Assembly: GCA_028277985.1 (NCBI GenBank)
Contig: JANQFG010000275.1
Coordinates: forward strand, 1 to 43,905
Direction: 5' to 3'
Source of the DNA: a bacterium
GTDB lineage: Bacteria > Desulfobacterota > DSWW01
Length of the DNA: 43,905 nt
Below are positions 25,521-34,025 of the stretch, in pieces (position 1 is the stretch's first letter; every line of letters starts with the position of its first letter). Under the pieces are notes generated by a model. The model saw only the letters and a program-made list of their open reading frames with translations. It had not been told where the DNA came from and made no database searches. A program made the position numbers and the translations under genes.

Positions 25521-26741
25521 ATGACGCTGGGCATGATGGCATCCGACGTGGAACAGCGGATCGACTTGGAGGCGCTGCGGAAATACAAGCAGGAGAGGAT
25601 CCAGGCCCAGCTCGCGGAAAAGGATCTGGGGGCGGTCCTCTGTTTTGATCCGGACAACGTCCGGTATGCGACTTCTACCACACTGGGAGAGTGGCACCGG
25701 GACAAGTTCGTCCGGTGGTGTCTGGTCCCACGTGAGGGGGATCCGGTTCTCTTCGAGATCGGAACCGCGGGAGAGGTGAAGAAGGTCCTGTGCCCGTGGC
25801 TCAAGCCGGAGAACATACGTGCCGGTGGAGGATGGCTTCGGGGGGCGAACGTAGCCGGAGGCACGGCCCTCGCCGTTGCCGTGACCGCCGTCAGGATCAA
25901 GGGGGCCCTGGAAGAATACAAAGTGAGCGACATGCCTGTGGGGATCGACACGGCCGACCTCTACATACTGGAAGGACTCAAAAACGAGGGCCTCAACCTT
26001 GTCAACGGTTGGGACGCCATGTGGGATGCCCGCTTGGTGAAGTCCCCCGAAGAGTTGGCAATCATCGAAATGTCCGCCGCCCTTGCCGACGGATGCTACC
26101 AGGACATCGTCGACAAGATCCGTCCGGGTGTCAGGGAATTGGAGATCGTGGCAGAGATCTACGGCTGGCTTCTGCGGAACGGGTGTGACCGGATCACTGG
26201 TGTGAACTGTGTGTCCGGGCCAAGGAGCAATCCGCACCCCCACGATTTCTCGGACCGGATGATCCGGCCGGGCGAACTTGTCTTCATCGACATCATGAGC
26301 CATCTCCTTGGCTACGGGACCTGCTATTACCGTACCTTCGTAACCACAAAAGCGACGCAGAAGCAGAAGGATCTCTACAAGATGGCCTATGACTGGCTGC
26401 AGGCCGGTCTCGATGTTATCCGACCGGGCATTACCACCTCCGACATAGCCAGGCAGTGGCCCACGGCCCAGGAGATGGGCTATCCGGACGAGCTGGCGGC
26501 TGCGGGCCTTTGTGTAGGGCATGGAATCGGTTTGAGCATCCACGAGAAGCCCTTCATCTCGCGCCTCTTCATAGATCACCCCACGCCCGTTCAGGCTAAC
26601 ATGCACTTCGCCCTCGAGACATTTGCCGGGGACGGTGAAGACGGTGCGAGGATCGAGAGCCAGGTGATCGTGACGGAAGACGGGCACAAGGTCATCACCC
26701 GGTGGCCTTGCGAGGAGCTGATGGTTTGCTCTCCAAGATGA
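25521..26741 (+). CDS. M24-family (creatinase/DddP-like) protein with a Cys at a metal-ligand position, copy 2
   Basis: A 406-residue protein about 90% identical to the product of 4073-5293 (about 41 differences by eye, no gaps). All notable residues are preserved: Asp257, Cys268 in place of the second metal-ligand Asp, His334, Glu366 and Glu379. Conservation of the Cys in both copies argues against a random mutation. GAAGGGAG lies upstream of the ATG. It is in tandem with SDR copy 2, here followed by an MBL-fold lipoprotein rather than the E1/E2 genes. The reaction is unknown; candidates are an unusual hydrolase or lyase. Confidence 0.88.
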   Translation: MTLGMMASDVEQRIDLEALRKYKQERIQAQLAEKDLGAVLCFDPDNVRYATSTTLGEWHRDKFVRWCLVPREGDPVLFEIGTAGEVKKVLCPWLKPENIRAGGGWLRGANVAGGTALAVAVTAVRIKGALEEYKVSDMPVGIDTADLYILEGLKNEGLNLVNGWDAMWDARLVKSPEELAIIEMSAALADGCYQDIVDKIRPGVRELEIVAEIYGWLLRNGCDRITGVNCVSGPRSNPHPHDFSDRMIRPGELVFIDIMSHLLGYGTCYYRTFVTTKATQKQKDLYKMAYDWLQAGLDVIRPGITTSDIARQWPTAQEMGYPDELAAAGLCVGHGIGLSIHEKPFISRLFIDHPTPVQANMHFALETFAGDGEDGARIESQVIVTEDGHKVITRWPCEELMVCSPR

Positions 26742-26763
26742 CCCCAAGAGAGGGGGTACAGAA

Positions 26764-28110
26764 ATGAAGAAGACAATGAGTGTCGCCTTTTTTTTCGTTC
26801 TGGGAGCAATGATCGGTCTTTCCCTAAGCTGTGGAGACATATTGGACGAAATGCTGAGGGAGCTCATAGGAAGTGTCGCCGTCGATGCGATGAGAGCAGC
26901 CTACATCGACTCACGGCAGATCCTGGATGACGGCCGAATCCACGTAATCCTTGCAGGGACCGGCTCACCGAGAATAGACGGAGACCGCTCACATCCCTGT
27001 ACGGCACTGGCCGCAAACGGTCAGTTCCTGATCTTCGATGCAGGTCCGGGCGCTGTGGACAAGCTCTTCCTTCAAGGCTTTCCCGTTCAAGACGTCGAGC
27101 ACTTCTTCCTGACCCACATGCATTCGGACCATATGGGCGGCATTGCCAATCTCATCAACCTGTCTTACAACAGCGGCCGTCGAAACGTGATCCACGTCTA
27201 CGGACCGGACGACAGCAGGAATCTCAGCCACTCCCTCTACCCGCCCACCTCCAAAGAGTACAGGGCAGGGCACGAAACAACGACGCCCGACGGTCTGCCG
27301 GACACGCGGCGGATCAACGAGCTCAATGCGGTAGACCTGCGAAACGGCCTGGTCTGGGATGTAGGCCCGGACCCCGATCTCGTGTACATACCCGGAATCG
27401 GCGATATGGTTGATGGAATCAACATGGCCTACTCTGCCGACACCGTCATAAGGACCAGCAACAGACAAATCCCCGAAGACCCGGACGGATGGGCACACAA
27501 TATGGCGGTTGCTCACCCGCATCCGGACATGCCCTATACAGAACAGGAGAACCACGGTTGGGGCGAGCTGCAGGAGGTAGTCACCTTCCCGGATAAAGGG
27601 AGCGGTCATGGAGATCTCGTAGTGAAATGTTTTCTGGTTGATCACTACCCGTGCTTCCCCTCCTACGGATACAGGATCGAATACGCTGGCAAGGTCGTCG
27701 TGATCAGCGGCGACACGGAATCGCTCATGCCCTATGAGGCCGCGCCCGGAGAGCAATCCTACTGGGCCACCTACGCGGAAAATGCGGATGTCTTCGTCCA
27801 TGAAGCACTGAATCTGGAAATCACGGAGATCATGCTGGATGCGATTATGGCCGAGCCGGATCTGCTCGCTATCCCCGCCGTGGTGAACATCGTGGCTCAG
27901 TTTAGGGGCGCAGCGGATCATCACACAGATGTCTTGGATGCGGCCCGCGCGGCAGCTGAAGCCAATGCCTCCATACTCGTATTGACCCACGTGCCGAACC
28001 CAACTCCGAACGACCCGATCAAAGATCTCTTTACTGAAGGAATGAACGCCTTCTACTCAGGTCAAATCATCCTTGGGGAAGACGGAATGGACATACAAGT
28101 ACCTTTTTAG
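26764..28110 (+). CDS. Metallo-beta-lactamase-fold lipoprotein
   Basis: A 448-residue hydrolase exported as a lipoprotein: the N-terminus is a hydrophobic signal ending in the lipobox LSLSC (Cys24 by count). The metal-binding motif THMHSDHMGG is the HxHxDH of the MBL superfamily; VVISGDTES supplies the bridging Asp, and HEALNLE and LTHVPNP further likely ligands. The overall layout resembles RNase Z/arylsulfatase-type MBL enzymes with a large insert of about 150 residues between the first motif and the GDT strand. It lies 22 bp after the M24-like gene and probably acts in the periplasm on an ester or lactone of the pathway; that role is inferred. Confidence 0.9.
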   Translation: MKKTMSVAFFFVLGAMIGLSLSCGDILDEMLRELIGSVAVDAMRAAYIDSRQILDDGRIHVILAGTGSPRIDGDRSHPCTALAANGQFLIFDAGPGAVDKLFLQGFPVQDVEHFFLTHMHSDHMGGIANLINLSYNSGRRNVIHVYGPDDSRNLSHSLYPPTSKEYRAGHETTTPDGLPDTRRINELNAVDLRNGLVWDVGPDPDLVYIPGIGDMVDGINMAYSADTVIRTSNRQIPEDPDGWAHNMAVAHPHPDMPYTEQENHGWGELQEVVTFPDKGSGHGDLVVKCFLVDHYPCFPSYGYRIEYAGKVVVISGDTESLMPYEAAPGEQSYWATYAENADVFVHEALNLEITEIMLDAIMAEPDLLAIPAVVNIVAQFRGAADHHTDVLDAARAAAEANASILVLTHVPNPTPNDPIKDLFTEGMNAFYSGQIILGEDGMDIQVPF

Positions 28111-28127
28111 GGTAGGGGGATCTCTCG

Positions 28128-29192
28128 ATGGTCACACCAAATATCCGGTCCTTGGCCGACGCGACCAATCGCGACCTTAAGAATCGATTTCGAAATCGCG
28201 TGATCGGCGCTCCGAAGTCGGCGGTTCCGCGTTTTGAGCTTTACCATGCCGGCGCCTCTCTATGCTCCCACAAAGTGCGAACTGTTCTGGCAGAGAAAGA
28301 GATTCCCTATTTTTCCCACGACATGAACCTTCCGGGACTTGCCCTTGGGGTGCCGGAGAACTATCGTCCAAGCTATGTGCGACTGCGAATGCAGGGGGCG
28401 GTGGGTGCAACCTTGGTGCGTGCATATTCGGGCAGATCATCGCTATCCACCGAAGGCTTTGACCCTTGTGTCGTCCCCACCCTGGTGGACCATGAAAAAA
28501 GCAGGGTGGTTATCGACTCCAGTAGAATCTGCAAGTATCTGGATGAGGAGGCCGGCACAGGGCCCGTACTCATTCCGGAAGCGCTTGGAGAGGAAGTCGA
28601 GCGGCAGATCGCCCTGGTCGATGAGGCCCCCCATGTAGCCCTTCTGTATGGAGCCCATCCTGACGGGGACCGGCGGCCAAGGTTGATCGTACGCGGAATG
28701 ACGGGAATCCAGAACAAGAAGATCAAAGCGCTCGAATCGCAGATCGCTCTGGTTCAAAATGATCCTGTGCTCGTGTCCGCCTACCAGAGCAAGATTTCGA
28801 AAGAGTCTGAGAGTCTGAGGTTCGTATCCGAACCGAAGCGTATGAACGAAGTTCTTCGTGAAATGGAAGAGCATGTAGCAGAACTTGATCAGCATCTTAG
28901 CACTCACGACGGTCCATGGGTGTGCGGTGAGAGATTCACCCTGGCGGATATCGTCTGGACAACGAGTCTCTTCAGGATGAAGTGGATCGGCATCGGACGG
29001 TTCTGGGAAGAGGACAAGGGGAGATGCCGCGTTGCAGGATATGCCAATCTGGCATTTCAGCGCCCTTCGTTCAGGCATGCGGTGATCGATTGGCCGAATG
29101 CATACGCACCAAGTCCCTACGTGCCTGAATTCTCAACTCCGCTGGCTTGGCCGCGCTTCTTCTGGCGGGTGCTGCGAAGTGCAAGAGGGTAA
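28128..29192 (+). CDS. Glutathione S-transferase-like protein (GDAP1/LigF-type length)
   Basis: A 354-residue cytosolic protein with a GST N-terminal thioredoxin domain (FELYHAGASLCSHKVRTVL; VVPTLVD with the cis-Pro) and an alpha-helical C-terminal domain that ends with the ADIVWTTSLFRMKW helix. Two insertions make it longer than normal GSTs: about 35 residues before the VVPTLV strand and about 70 in the middle, as in GDAP1-like proteins. LigF-type beta-etherases are a second possibility. It closes the operon, 17 bp after the MBL gene. Because many anaerobes lack glutathione, the thiol cofactor is uncertain. The N-terminal 33 residues before the fold are unusual. Confidence 0.82.
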   Translation: MVTPNIRSLADATNRDLKNRFRNRVIGAPKSAVPRFELYHAGASLCSHKVRTVLAEKEIPYFSHDMNLPGLALGVPENYRPSYVRLRMQGAVGATLVRAYSGRSSLSTEGFDPCVVPTLVDHEKSRVVIDSSRICKYLDEEAGTGPVLIPEALGEEVERQIALVDEAPHVALLYGAHPDGDRRPRLIVRGMTGIQNKKIKALESQIALVQNDPVLVSAYQSKISKESESLRFVSEPKRMNEVLREMEEHVAELDQHLSTHDGPWVCGERFTLADIVWTTSLFRMKWIGIGRFWEEDKGRCRVAGYANLAFQRPSFRHAVIDWPNAYAPSPYVPEFSTPLAWPRFFWRVLRSARG

Positions 29193-29398
29193 AGCTGCCC
29201 GGAATCGGTCGTCAGCAATGGGGACTGTATCAGTGGGAGCACTAGTAGGGCCTTCTCTTTTCTGGGAGGGTGCTGACTCCCTCTATGGCGTCCTCCTTTG
29301 CCCGTATGAATCCTGGTTCCTGTCCTCGAGCTTAATGGTCGCCTGCGGTCAAGCGGCTGAACATGGATTACGCTCAAGAATTTCTGACACGGGATGAT

Positions 29399-29563
29399 AT
29401 GAACAGGGTTGAGATCATAATTGAGATTGACAAATCGGAAGCATTAAGGGTGCAGGAGAGAATGGAATTGCAGCGAACGACGGTTCCATATAATGGTGCG
29501 AATTTGATCGCCCAGATTCGGTCTGCTGGGGTTACTATAACTCTTATACATTCGGAGATTTGA
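29399..29563 (+). CDS. Small open frame, hypothetical (first of a pair)
   Basis: A 54-codon frame from ATG 29399, or 66 codons from ATG 29363, in a gene-poor interval. The product is rich in Ile/Glu/Arg with no recognised motif. It ends three bases before the next small frame, which has its own GGAG, so the two could be a tiny operon such as a toxin-antitoxin pair. The base composition is lower in GC than the flanking genes, which suggests foreign or decaying DNA. No ribosome binding site stands out. The preceding stretch 29193-29362 shows nothing I can name. Confidence 0.3.
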   Translation: MNRVEIIIEIDKSEALRVQERMELQRTTVPYNGANLIAQIRSAGVTITLIHSEI

Positions 29564-29566
29564 AGC

Positions 29567-29758
29567 ATGAAAAACTTTGCGGTCTCGTTGAGGGATCTGA
29601 AAGAAAATATGGCTGCATCAATTCGGGGAGATGGCAGAGTCCTGCGCCCCACTTTTCTCGCCGACGAGATCAATGTAGCAGCCAGGATGAACGTTGATCT
29701 GTCACTAAGAATAGGGGGGCTCTCTCTACTTAAGGCAGAATTATTCGCTGTGTGTTGA
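29567..29758 (+). CDS. Small open frame, hypothetical (second of a pair)
   Basis: A 63-codon frame with a GGAG nine bases upstream of ATG 29567 and tight spacing to the preceding small frame. The product begins MKNFAVSLRDLKENMAASI and has no motif I recognise. Downstream, 29759-29912 contains a broken plus-strand frame (FFTIENFKKVFRDLLR) that could be the tail of a decayed gene, so the whole interval may be a graveyard of small mobile genes. Confidence 0.32.
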   Translation: MKNFAVSLRDLKENMAASIRGDGRVLRPTFLADEINVAARMNVDLSLRIGGLSLLKAELFAVC

Positions 29759-29912
29759 CGGTCTGTGAACGCGACAACCTGATTCCGAAAGGACAATGAC
29801 CAGCGGTTCTTCTCAGGTTAGGATCTCTTCTTCACGATTGAGAACTTCAAGAAGGTTTTCCGCGACCTGCTTCGGATTAAGAAGACGGAAGCGAAGCAGG
29901 ACTACCCTACGC

Positions 29913-30115
29913 CTACCCCCATAGAGGACCGAATTCTACCAAGCCACCAAAGTCCTTGTCGCCCGAAAGAAGCACGAGGCCGTGCTTCTCCACGTATTCC
30001 AGAATGGCGATGTCCTTCTGCACTGCAAGACCAGCGCAACCGAAACCCGGGTGCCTTTGACCACTGGTTTCCCATTCAAAATCTCCGGATCGCAGACAAT
30101 CACGGCTTCTTCCAT
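29913..30115 (-). pseudogene. Chimeric remnant of a DUF433 / DUF5615 toxin-antitoxin pair
   Basis: From ATG 30115 (AAGGGAAAGG upstream) the minus strand encodes the start of a DUF433-type antitoxin (IVCDPEILNGKPVVKGTRVSV). After about 30 codons the homology jumps to another frame, which encodes the second half of a DUF5615/PIN-like toxin (ILEYVEKHGLVLLSGDKDFGGLV). The two genes are usually adjacent in this order. Here a deletion appears to have removed the end of the first and the start of the second, and the frames no longer match. Neither part should be functional. Recognition of both families is by motif memory. Confidence 0.6.
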
Positions 30116-30221
30116 CGCCTTTCCCTTTTCGAGTTCGTCCATGATTCGTATGATAACACAAGCTATCCCTTCGTGATATATGAAGAATAGGTCTTCACAG
30201 AACAGGCGCCAGGAAAAGGAA

Positions 30222-30256
30222 GGGCGGCTAAACCTTTCATTCCGATTCAGCCGCCC
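30222..30256 (-). terminator. Hairpin following repeat copy 2, probable minus-strand terminator
   Basis: GGGCGGCT (30222-30229) and AGCCGCCC (30249-30256) are perfectly complementary around a 19-base loop. The minus strand continues TTCCTTTTCC, a T-rich tail. It lies 14 bases beyond repeat copy 2 in minus-strand sense and would end transcripts coming from the acyl-CoA ligase gene. Confidence 0.5.
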
Positions 30257-30269
30257 AACTATGATTCTA

Positions 30270-30352
30270 ATTGGCGTCCCCGAGGGGAAGCGCAGGGTAT
30301 CATGGTCTCCGATGCGCCCTCGTTCTGTCCCATAAGGGCTTGAATGCATGAG
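30270..30352 (-). repeat. 83-bp dispersed intergenic element, copy 2
   Basis: It matches copy 1 (18541-18623) exactly over its first 37 bases and more loosely beyond. A conserved minus-strand reading (HDTLRFPSGTPI) exists in both copies, but perfect conservation at third codon positions points to a nucleotide-level constraint. The order is the same in both places: minus-strand gene end, element, 12-14 bases, hairpin, then about 100 bp to a minus-strand start codon. Confidence 0.7.
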
Positions 30353-30376
30353 GAATTCGACCTTGAAGCGCCAGGG

Positions 30377-31948
30377 TCAATTCACGCCCCGTTCGGAATC
30401 ACCCCAGAACTTCGCCCGGATCGCTTTCTTGTCGGTCTTGCCCGCGCCGGTCTTCGGGATCTCGCTCCAGAATTCGATCGATTTCGGCGATTTGACCCCG
30501 CCGAGCTTGTCGCGGCAACGCTCGACCGCCGCGTCGGCGTCAAGCGTTGCGCCCGGCTTCAGCACGATGACCGCCTTGATGGACTCGCCCCATCTGTCGT
30601 CGGGCACGCCGATGACCGCGCACTCCAGAACCTCGGGCATCGCCAGGATCGGCTCTTCCACCTCTGTCGCGAACACGTTGAACCCGCCGGTGATGATCAT
30701 GTCCTTCTTGCGGTCAACGATATACAGATAACCGTCGTTATCGAGGTAACCGATGTCGCCTGTGTGGTGCCAGCCGAATTGCCTTACTTCCTCGGTCGCC
30801 TCCGGTTTCTCGAAGTAACCCGGCGTCACCAGGCGCCCGCGACAACAGATCTCACCTCGTTCGCCTACGGGAAGCTCGTTACCCTGGTCGTCCAGGATCG
30901 CCACTGCGGTGCAGGACGTCACTTTTCCGCAGCTCTTGAGCCGTTCCGGCTTATCACCGCGGGCGGCTGCTGCGACGACCTCCGGGGACAACATCGAGAT
31001 GAGCATCGGTGCCTCCGCCTGCCCGTAGCACTGGCAGATCACGGGGCCGAACACCTCGACACCCCGGCGGAACTTGTCGGGCGACACCGGCGCGGCTGCA
31101 ATCAGAACCTGGCGCAGACTCGATAGATCGTAGTTCCCGACGTCCGGGTGTTCGAGCAGCGCATAGTAGGCCGTCGGCGGCAGAAAGATATGCGTGACCC
31201 TGTGGGTCTCGATGCTCTTGAGCACCTCCTCGGCATCAAAACCGGGCAGCACCACCGTTGTGCCTCCCTCGTATGCGAAAATGCCGATGATCGCTCCGGC
31301 CGCATGCGTGATGGGTGCGACCGCAAGATGCACGATGTCCTCCGTCCGGTCGCCTATGTAATGACGCAGCCCGAGCTCGAACATGGTGACAAAGGTCGTA
31401 TTGCTGATCTCGACGCCTTTGGAGGGCCCCGTGGTGCCACCGGTCGGCCACCGCGAGACGACCGCATCCGGGGCACCGAACGGATCGGACCAGTCCGGAA
31501 TAACGGCTTCGCGCCCCCCTTCGCAGAACGCATCGAGGGAGGGCACACCGCAGTCCTCGGCATCGATGCAGATCGCGCCCTTCAATTCCGGAAGGGATTT
31601 CATCACCTCTCGCGCCTGGTCGGCAACCGCTGAGTGAAAGAACAGCCAGCGCGTGTGCACGTAGGCCATGTACTCGGCATTGCTGCTTACGGAGTTGCGC
31701 ACGTTGACCGGGACCCAGGCCCCTCCGGCACGCATCGAAGCGAAGACGCAGATCACTGCAGCCGGATCGTTCGGCGAGTAAACCGCGACCGAGTCCCCCT
31801 GGACGAATCCGTTTGCGAACAGCGCTCGCGCAATGGCCTCCGTGAGTGCCTTCGCGTCTTCGAAACTGTAGGTCTTGCCGCCGCCGATGAGAAAAGCGCG
31901 GGTCGGATTGATGGCCGCGCCACGATCAAAGTAGTCTATGGGTCGCAT
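30377..31948 (-). CDS. AMP-forming acyl-CoA synthetase/ligase
   Basis: A 523-residue ANL-superfamily ligase that would activate a carboxylic acid with ATP and CoA. Visible motifs are the P-loop TGGTTGPSKGV, the A5-type CYGQAEAPM, the hinge and substrate segment HHTGDIGYLDNDGYLYIVDRKKD (cited from its start HHTGDIGYLD) and the C-terminal catalytic lysine in TGAGKTDKK. It is 16 bp downstream of the alpha/beta hydrolase gene on the same strand, and both are divergent from the carboxylase operon. In ketone-carboxylation pathways the beta-keto acid product must be converted to a CoA ester; this ligase is the natural candidate. The substrate is inferred, not shown. Confidence 0.93.
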   Translation of the reverse strand: MRPIDYFDRGAAINPTRAFLIGGGKTYSFEDAKALTEAIARALFANGFVQGDSVAVYSPNDPAAVICVFASMRAGGAWVPVNVRNSVSSNAEYMAYVHTRWLFFHSAVADQAREVMKSLPELKGAICIDAEDCGVPSLDAFCEGGREAVIPDWSDPFGAPDAVVSRWPTGGTTGPSKGVEISNTTFVTMFELGLRHYIGDRTEDIVHLAVAPITHAAGAIIGIFAYEGGTTVVLPGFDAEEVLKSIETHRVTHIFLPPTAYYALLEHPDVGNYDLSSLRQVLIAAAPVSPDKFRRGVEVFGPVICQCYGQAEAPMLISMLSPEVVAAAARGDKPERLKSCGKVTSCTAVAILDDQGNELPVGERGEICCRGRLVTPGYFEKPEATEEVRQFGWHHTGDIGYLDNDGYLYIVDRKKDMIITGGFNVFATEVEEPILAMPEVLECAVIGVPDDRWGESIKAVIVLKPGATLDADAAVERCRDKLGGVKSPKSIEFWSEIPKTGAGKTDKKAIRAKFWGDSERGVN

Positions 31949-31964
31949 TCGATTCTCCCCATAT

Positions 31965-32999
31965 TCAAGCCAACGGCGGCTCCGGCCAGACGGAAGGGAC
32001 CTCGCATGCCAGCCAGCGCACGAGCGCGTTGTTCACATCAACCGGTTTCTCCTGAACCATGAAATGTCCGGAGCGCACCGTTCGTTCGGTCAGCTTGCTG
32101 CAGTATTCGCGCATCGCGTGAGGCAACGCGGAGTCGACGCACTCGCACACATAGTCATAGGCGCCTGTGAGGAACAGCACGGGCATGTCGAGACGCCCGC
32201 CATTCACTGCACCGGCTGCATACGCCGCGTTCGCCTTGTGGTTCATGTAATACGAGCAGGGCCCGAAGAATCCGTTGCGCTCGAGGGCAGCCGTATAGAT
32301 GCTCACGTCCGCTTCCGACACGACATCATCGTCTCTCGGCAGTTCAGGCGCCTCGTCGACCCCGCCGAACCAGCCGCCGTCGCGCCTGACGTTGGCGGTT
32401 ATCGCCGGCGTCCCCCGCCCTTCCGGACCCCATTTGCGGAACAAGGCCTGGATCGCATTACGCGGATTCGCGTCGAACACTTCGCAGGCACGCGAAAAGT
32501 TCTCCTCGTAGAAGCATTGATAATCCCACTGCCCCGCAGGAAAATCGGATTCCGGATACACGTTGCGGTCCACGGTCGCGATCAAGGTCTCGAGGCCCAG
32601 TTCGAGGGTTCGGTACGGCACACACAGATTCGCTACTCCGTGGCACCTTTCGGGGTGATGGCTGGCCACGCTCCACACTGGCCCGCAGCCCCAATCGTGG
32701 CCCACCCACACAGCACGCTCGTGCCCGATATGGTCCAGCAGCGCGAGCAGATCTGCCACAAGGTGCTCGATCGCATACGCATCGTGCCGGTCGTACACGC
32801 TCGATTTCCCGTAGCCCCGCATATCCGGCGCCACCGCCCGAAATCCCAGCGCCCCGAGCACGGGCAGCTGGTGGCGCCAGCTGATCGACAGCTCAGGCCA
32901 GCCGTGGACGAAGACAACCGGCGGCCCCGTCTCGGGTCCTGCAGCAAGATAAGACATCGTGTGTTCGCCCCGGCGCGTCGTATGTTCCGTGACTGTCAT
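31965..32999 (-). CDS. Alpha/beta hydrolase, epoxide hydrolase-like
   Basis: A 344-residue alpha/beta hydrolase with the epoxide-hydrolase type motifs: VFVHGWP (oxyanion loop), DMRGYGKS, and the nucleophile elbow GHDWGC with Asp in place of Ser. The C-terminal SGHFMVQEKP holds the catalytic His. The Asp nucleophile fits epoxide hydrolases or haloacid/fluoroacetate-type dehalogenases rather than esterases. GGAGGAA precedes the ATG at 32999. It is co-transcribed with the acyl-CoA ligase and starts about 115 bp from the operator-like site at 33122-33134. Its role beside a ketone carboxylase is not obvious. Confidence 0.9.
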   Translation of the reverse strand: MTVTEHTTRRGEHTMSYLAAGPETGPPVVFVHGWPELSISWRHQLPVLGALGFRAVAPDMRGYGKSSVYDRHDAYAIEHLVADLLALLDHIGHERAVWVGHDWGCGPVWSVASHHPERCHGVANLCVPYRTLELGLETLIATVDRNVYPESDFPAGQWDYQCFYEENFSRACEVFDANPRNAIQALFRKWGPEGRGTPAITANVRRDGGWFGGVDEAPELPRDDDVVSEADVSIYTAALERNGFFGPCSYYMNHKANAAYAAGAVNGGRLDMPVLFLTGAYDYVCECVDSALPHAMREYCSKLTERTVRSGHFMVQEKPVDVNNALVRWLACEVPSVWPEPPLA

Positions 33000-33121
33000 G
33001 GCATTCCTCCACTTCGTATCCTAGAGGGCAACCGATTACGGCCACTCCAGGCGCTCCCGGCTGTCGTGATCGGCTTGGTGATAGGATTGTTACATATCAA
33101 CGGTAGAATCTTCACACAGTG

Positions 33122-33134
33122 GTGATATATTTGT
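33122..33134 (-). promoter_or_regulatory. Operator-like motif A of the carboxylase module
   Basis: GTGATATATTTGT on the plus strand is identical to the motif at 40215-40227 and nearly the same as the reverse of 33403-33415. A minus-strand TTGACA (33138-33133) overlaps it, so it probably controls the hydrolase-ligase pair. The interval 33000-33462 holds this site, motif B and no gene that I can support. Confidence 0.55.
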
Positions 33135-33377
33135 CAACAATTCCACGAATGGCCCGACCTCGACGCCGCGGCCGCACATGTGACACCCCGGGGGCTCGGC
33201 AAGCCAGGTTGAGCGCAGTGCCCTCCCGTGATCTGCGCCTAGAATCTGGGTCAAATCCAGGGCGAGGTGAATCTGTCAATTTCAAAATGATTTCAATTAG
33301 TTGCGCGGTTTCGGCTCATCGACGACCCAACGATTCGGCCCGTATCGGAACATGCGAATCCGACAGAAAAAAATATC

Positions 33378-33415
33378 TTGACAACTCTATCATCTCTATA
33401 TGACAATTTTATCAC
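33378..33415 (+). promoter_or_regulatory. Promoter region with operator-like motif B of the carboxylase operon
   Basis: TTGACA (33378-33383) is followed by an AT-rich stretch and by ACAATTTTATCAC (33403-33415), which matches the reverse complement of motifs A and C at 11 of 13 positions. It lies 48 bp before the first MaoC start codon. A consensus -10 at ideal spacing is not clear; TATATG or TATGAC are the nearest candidates. Confidence 0.5.
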
Positions 33416-33462
33416 TAATAGGGAACAAAGATATCACTAAACCGACAGGAGGGGAATCCGCA

Positions 33463-34014
33463 ATGGGCATAAAACGGCTGGAGAACTTCATGACGACGGA
33501 GAAGCAGCGTGGGTTCGAGACGGACTTCACGCTCGACGCCGAGACCTACGAGGTCTGGGACGAGATTGAGGTGGGTCGTGTGGCCACGGCCGTGCAAACC
33601 TTCGAGGTCAAGGAGGAGGACATTCTGTCCTGGAATGCGTCGACGCTGGAAGAGGATCCCCTGTTTGTGGATCCGGAAGCGGCCAGGGCCCAGGGTCACG
33701 AGCACGTCATTGCACATCCGCTGTTTGCCGTACAGATCGCCTTCTATTGCATCGAGAAGGGGCCCGGCAACTGGCTGCGCTCACCAGGGGCTCGCAACCC
33801 GGGCCAGAAGCTGGTCTTCTACGAGCCCTTCCGGGTGGGTGAGGTGATCACGATGACCACAACCACCGTGGATAAGTGGGTGCGGCGAGACAAACATTAC
33901 CTACAGGATCGCTATGACTACCACAACCAGGAAGGCACACTGAAAGCGATCTGGTATGCCACACTCATCGTACCGCCGAACCGCGCCGAAGTGGCGCGCT
34001 TTGCGGCCATCTAG
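33463..34014 (+). CDS. MaoC/FAS1-like dehydratase domain protein (N-terminal type)
   Basis: A 183-residue hot-dog-fold protein starting at ATG 33463 behind AGGAGGGG. It has the VKEEDILSWNASTLEEDPLF segment typical of the N-terminal half of two-part MaoC-like hydratases, then AHPLFAVQIAF and the hydrophobic QKLVFYEPFRVGEVITM strand. The canonical D-x4-H hydratase motif is not evident, so it is probably the non-catalytic or substrate-binding partner of the next protein. First gene of the five-gene plus-strand operon. It may form a heterodimeric enoyl-CoA hydratase acting on the CoA ester of the carboxylation product. Confidence 0.85.
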   Translation: MGIKRLENFMTTEKQRGFETDFTLDAETYEVWDEIEVGRVATAVQTFEVKEEDILSWNASTLEEDPLFVDPEAARAQGHEHVIAHPLFAVQIAFYCIEKGPGNWLRSPGARNPGQKLVFYEPFRVGEVITMTTTTVDKWVRRDKHYLQDRYDYHNQEGTLKAIWYATLIVPPNRAEVARFAAI

Positions 34015-34025
34015 GGGAGGACGTC

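Noticed and set aside
29936..30349. 137-codon minus-strand frame as one intact gene
   Set aside because: Its start lies inside the repeat, its middle spans the terminator-like hairpin, and only its last third shows homology (DUF433), which then breaks.
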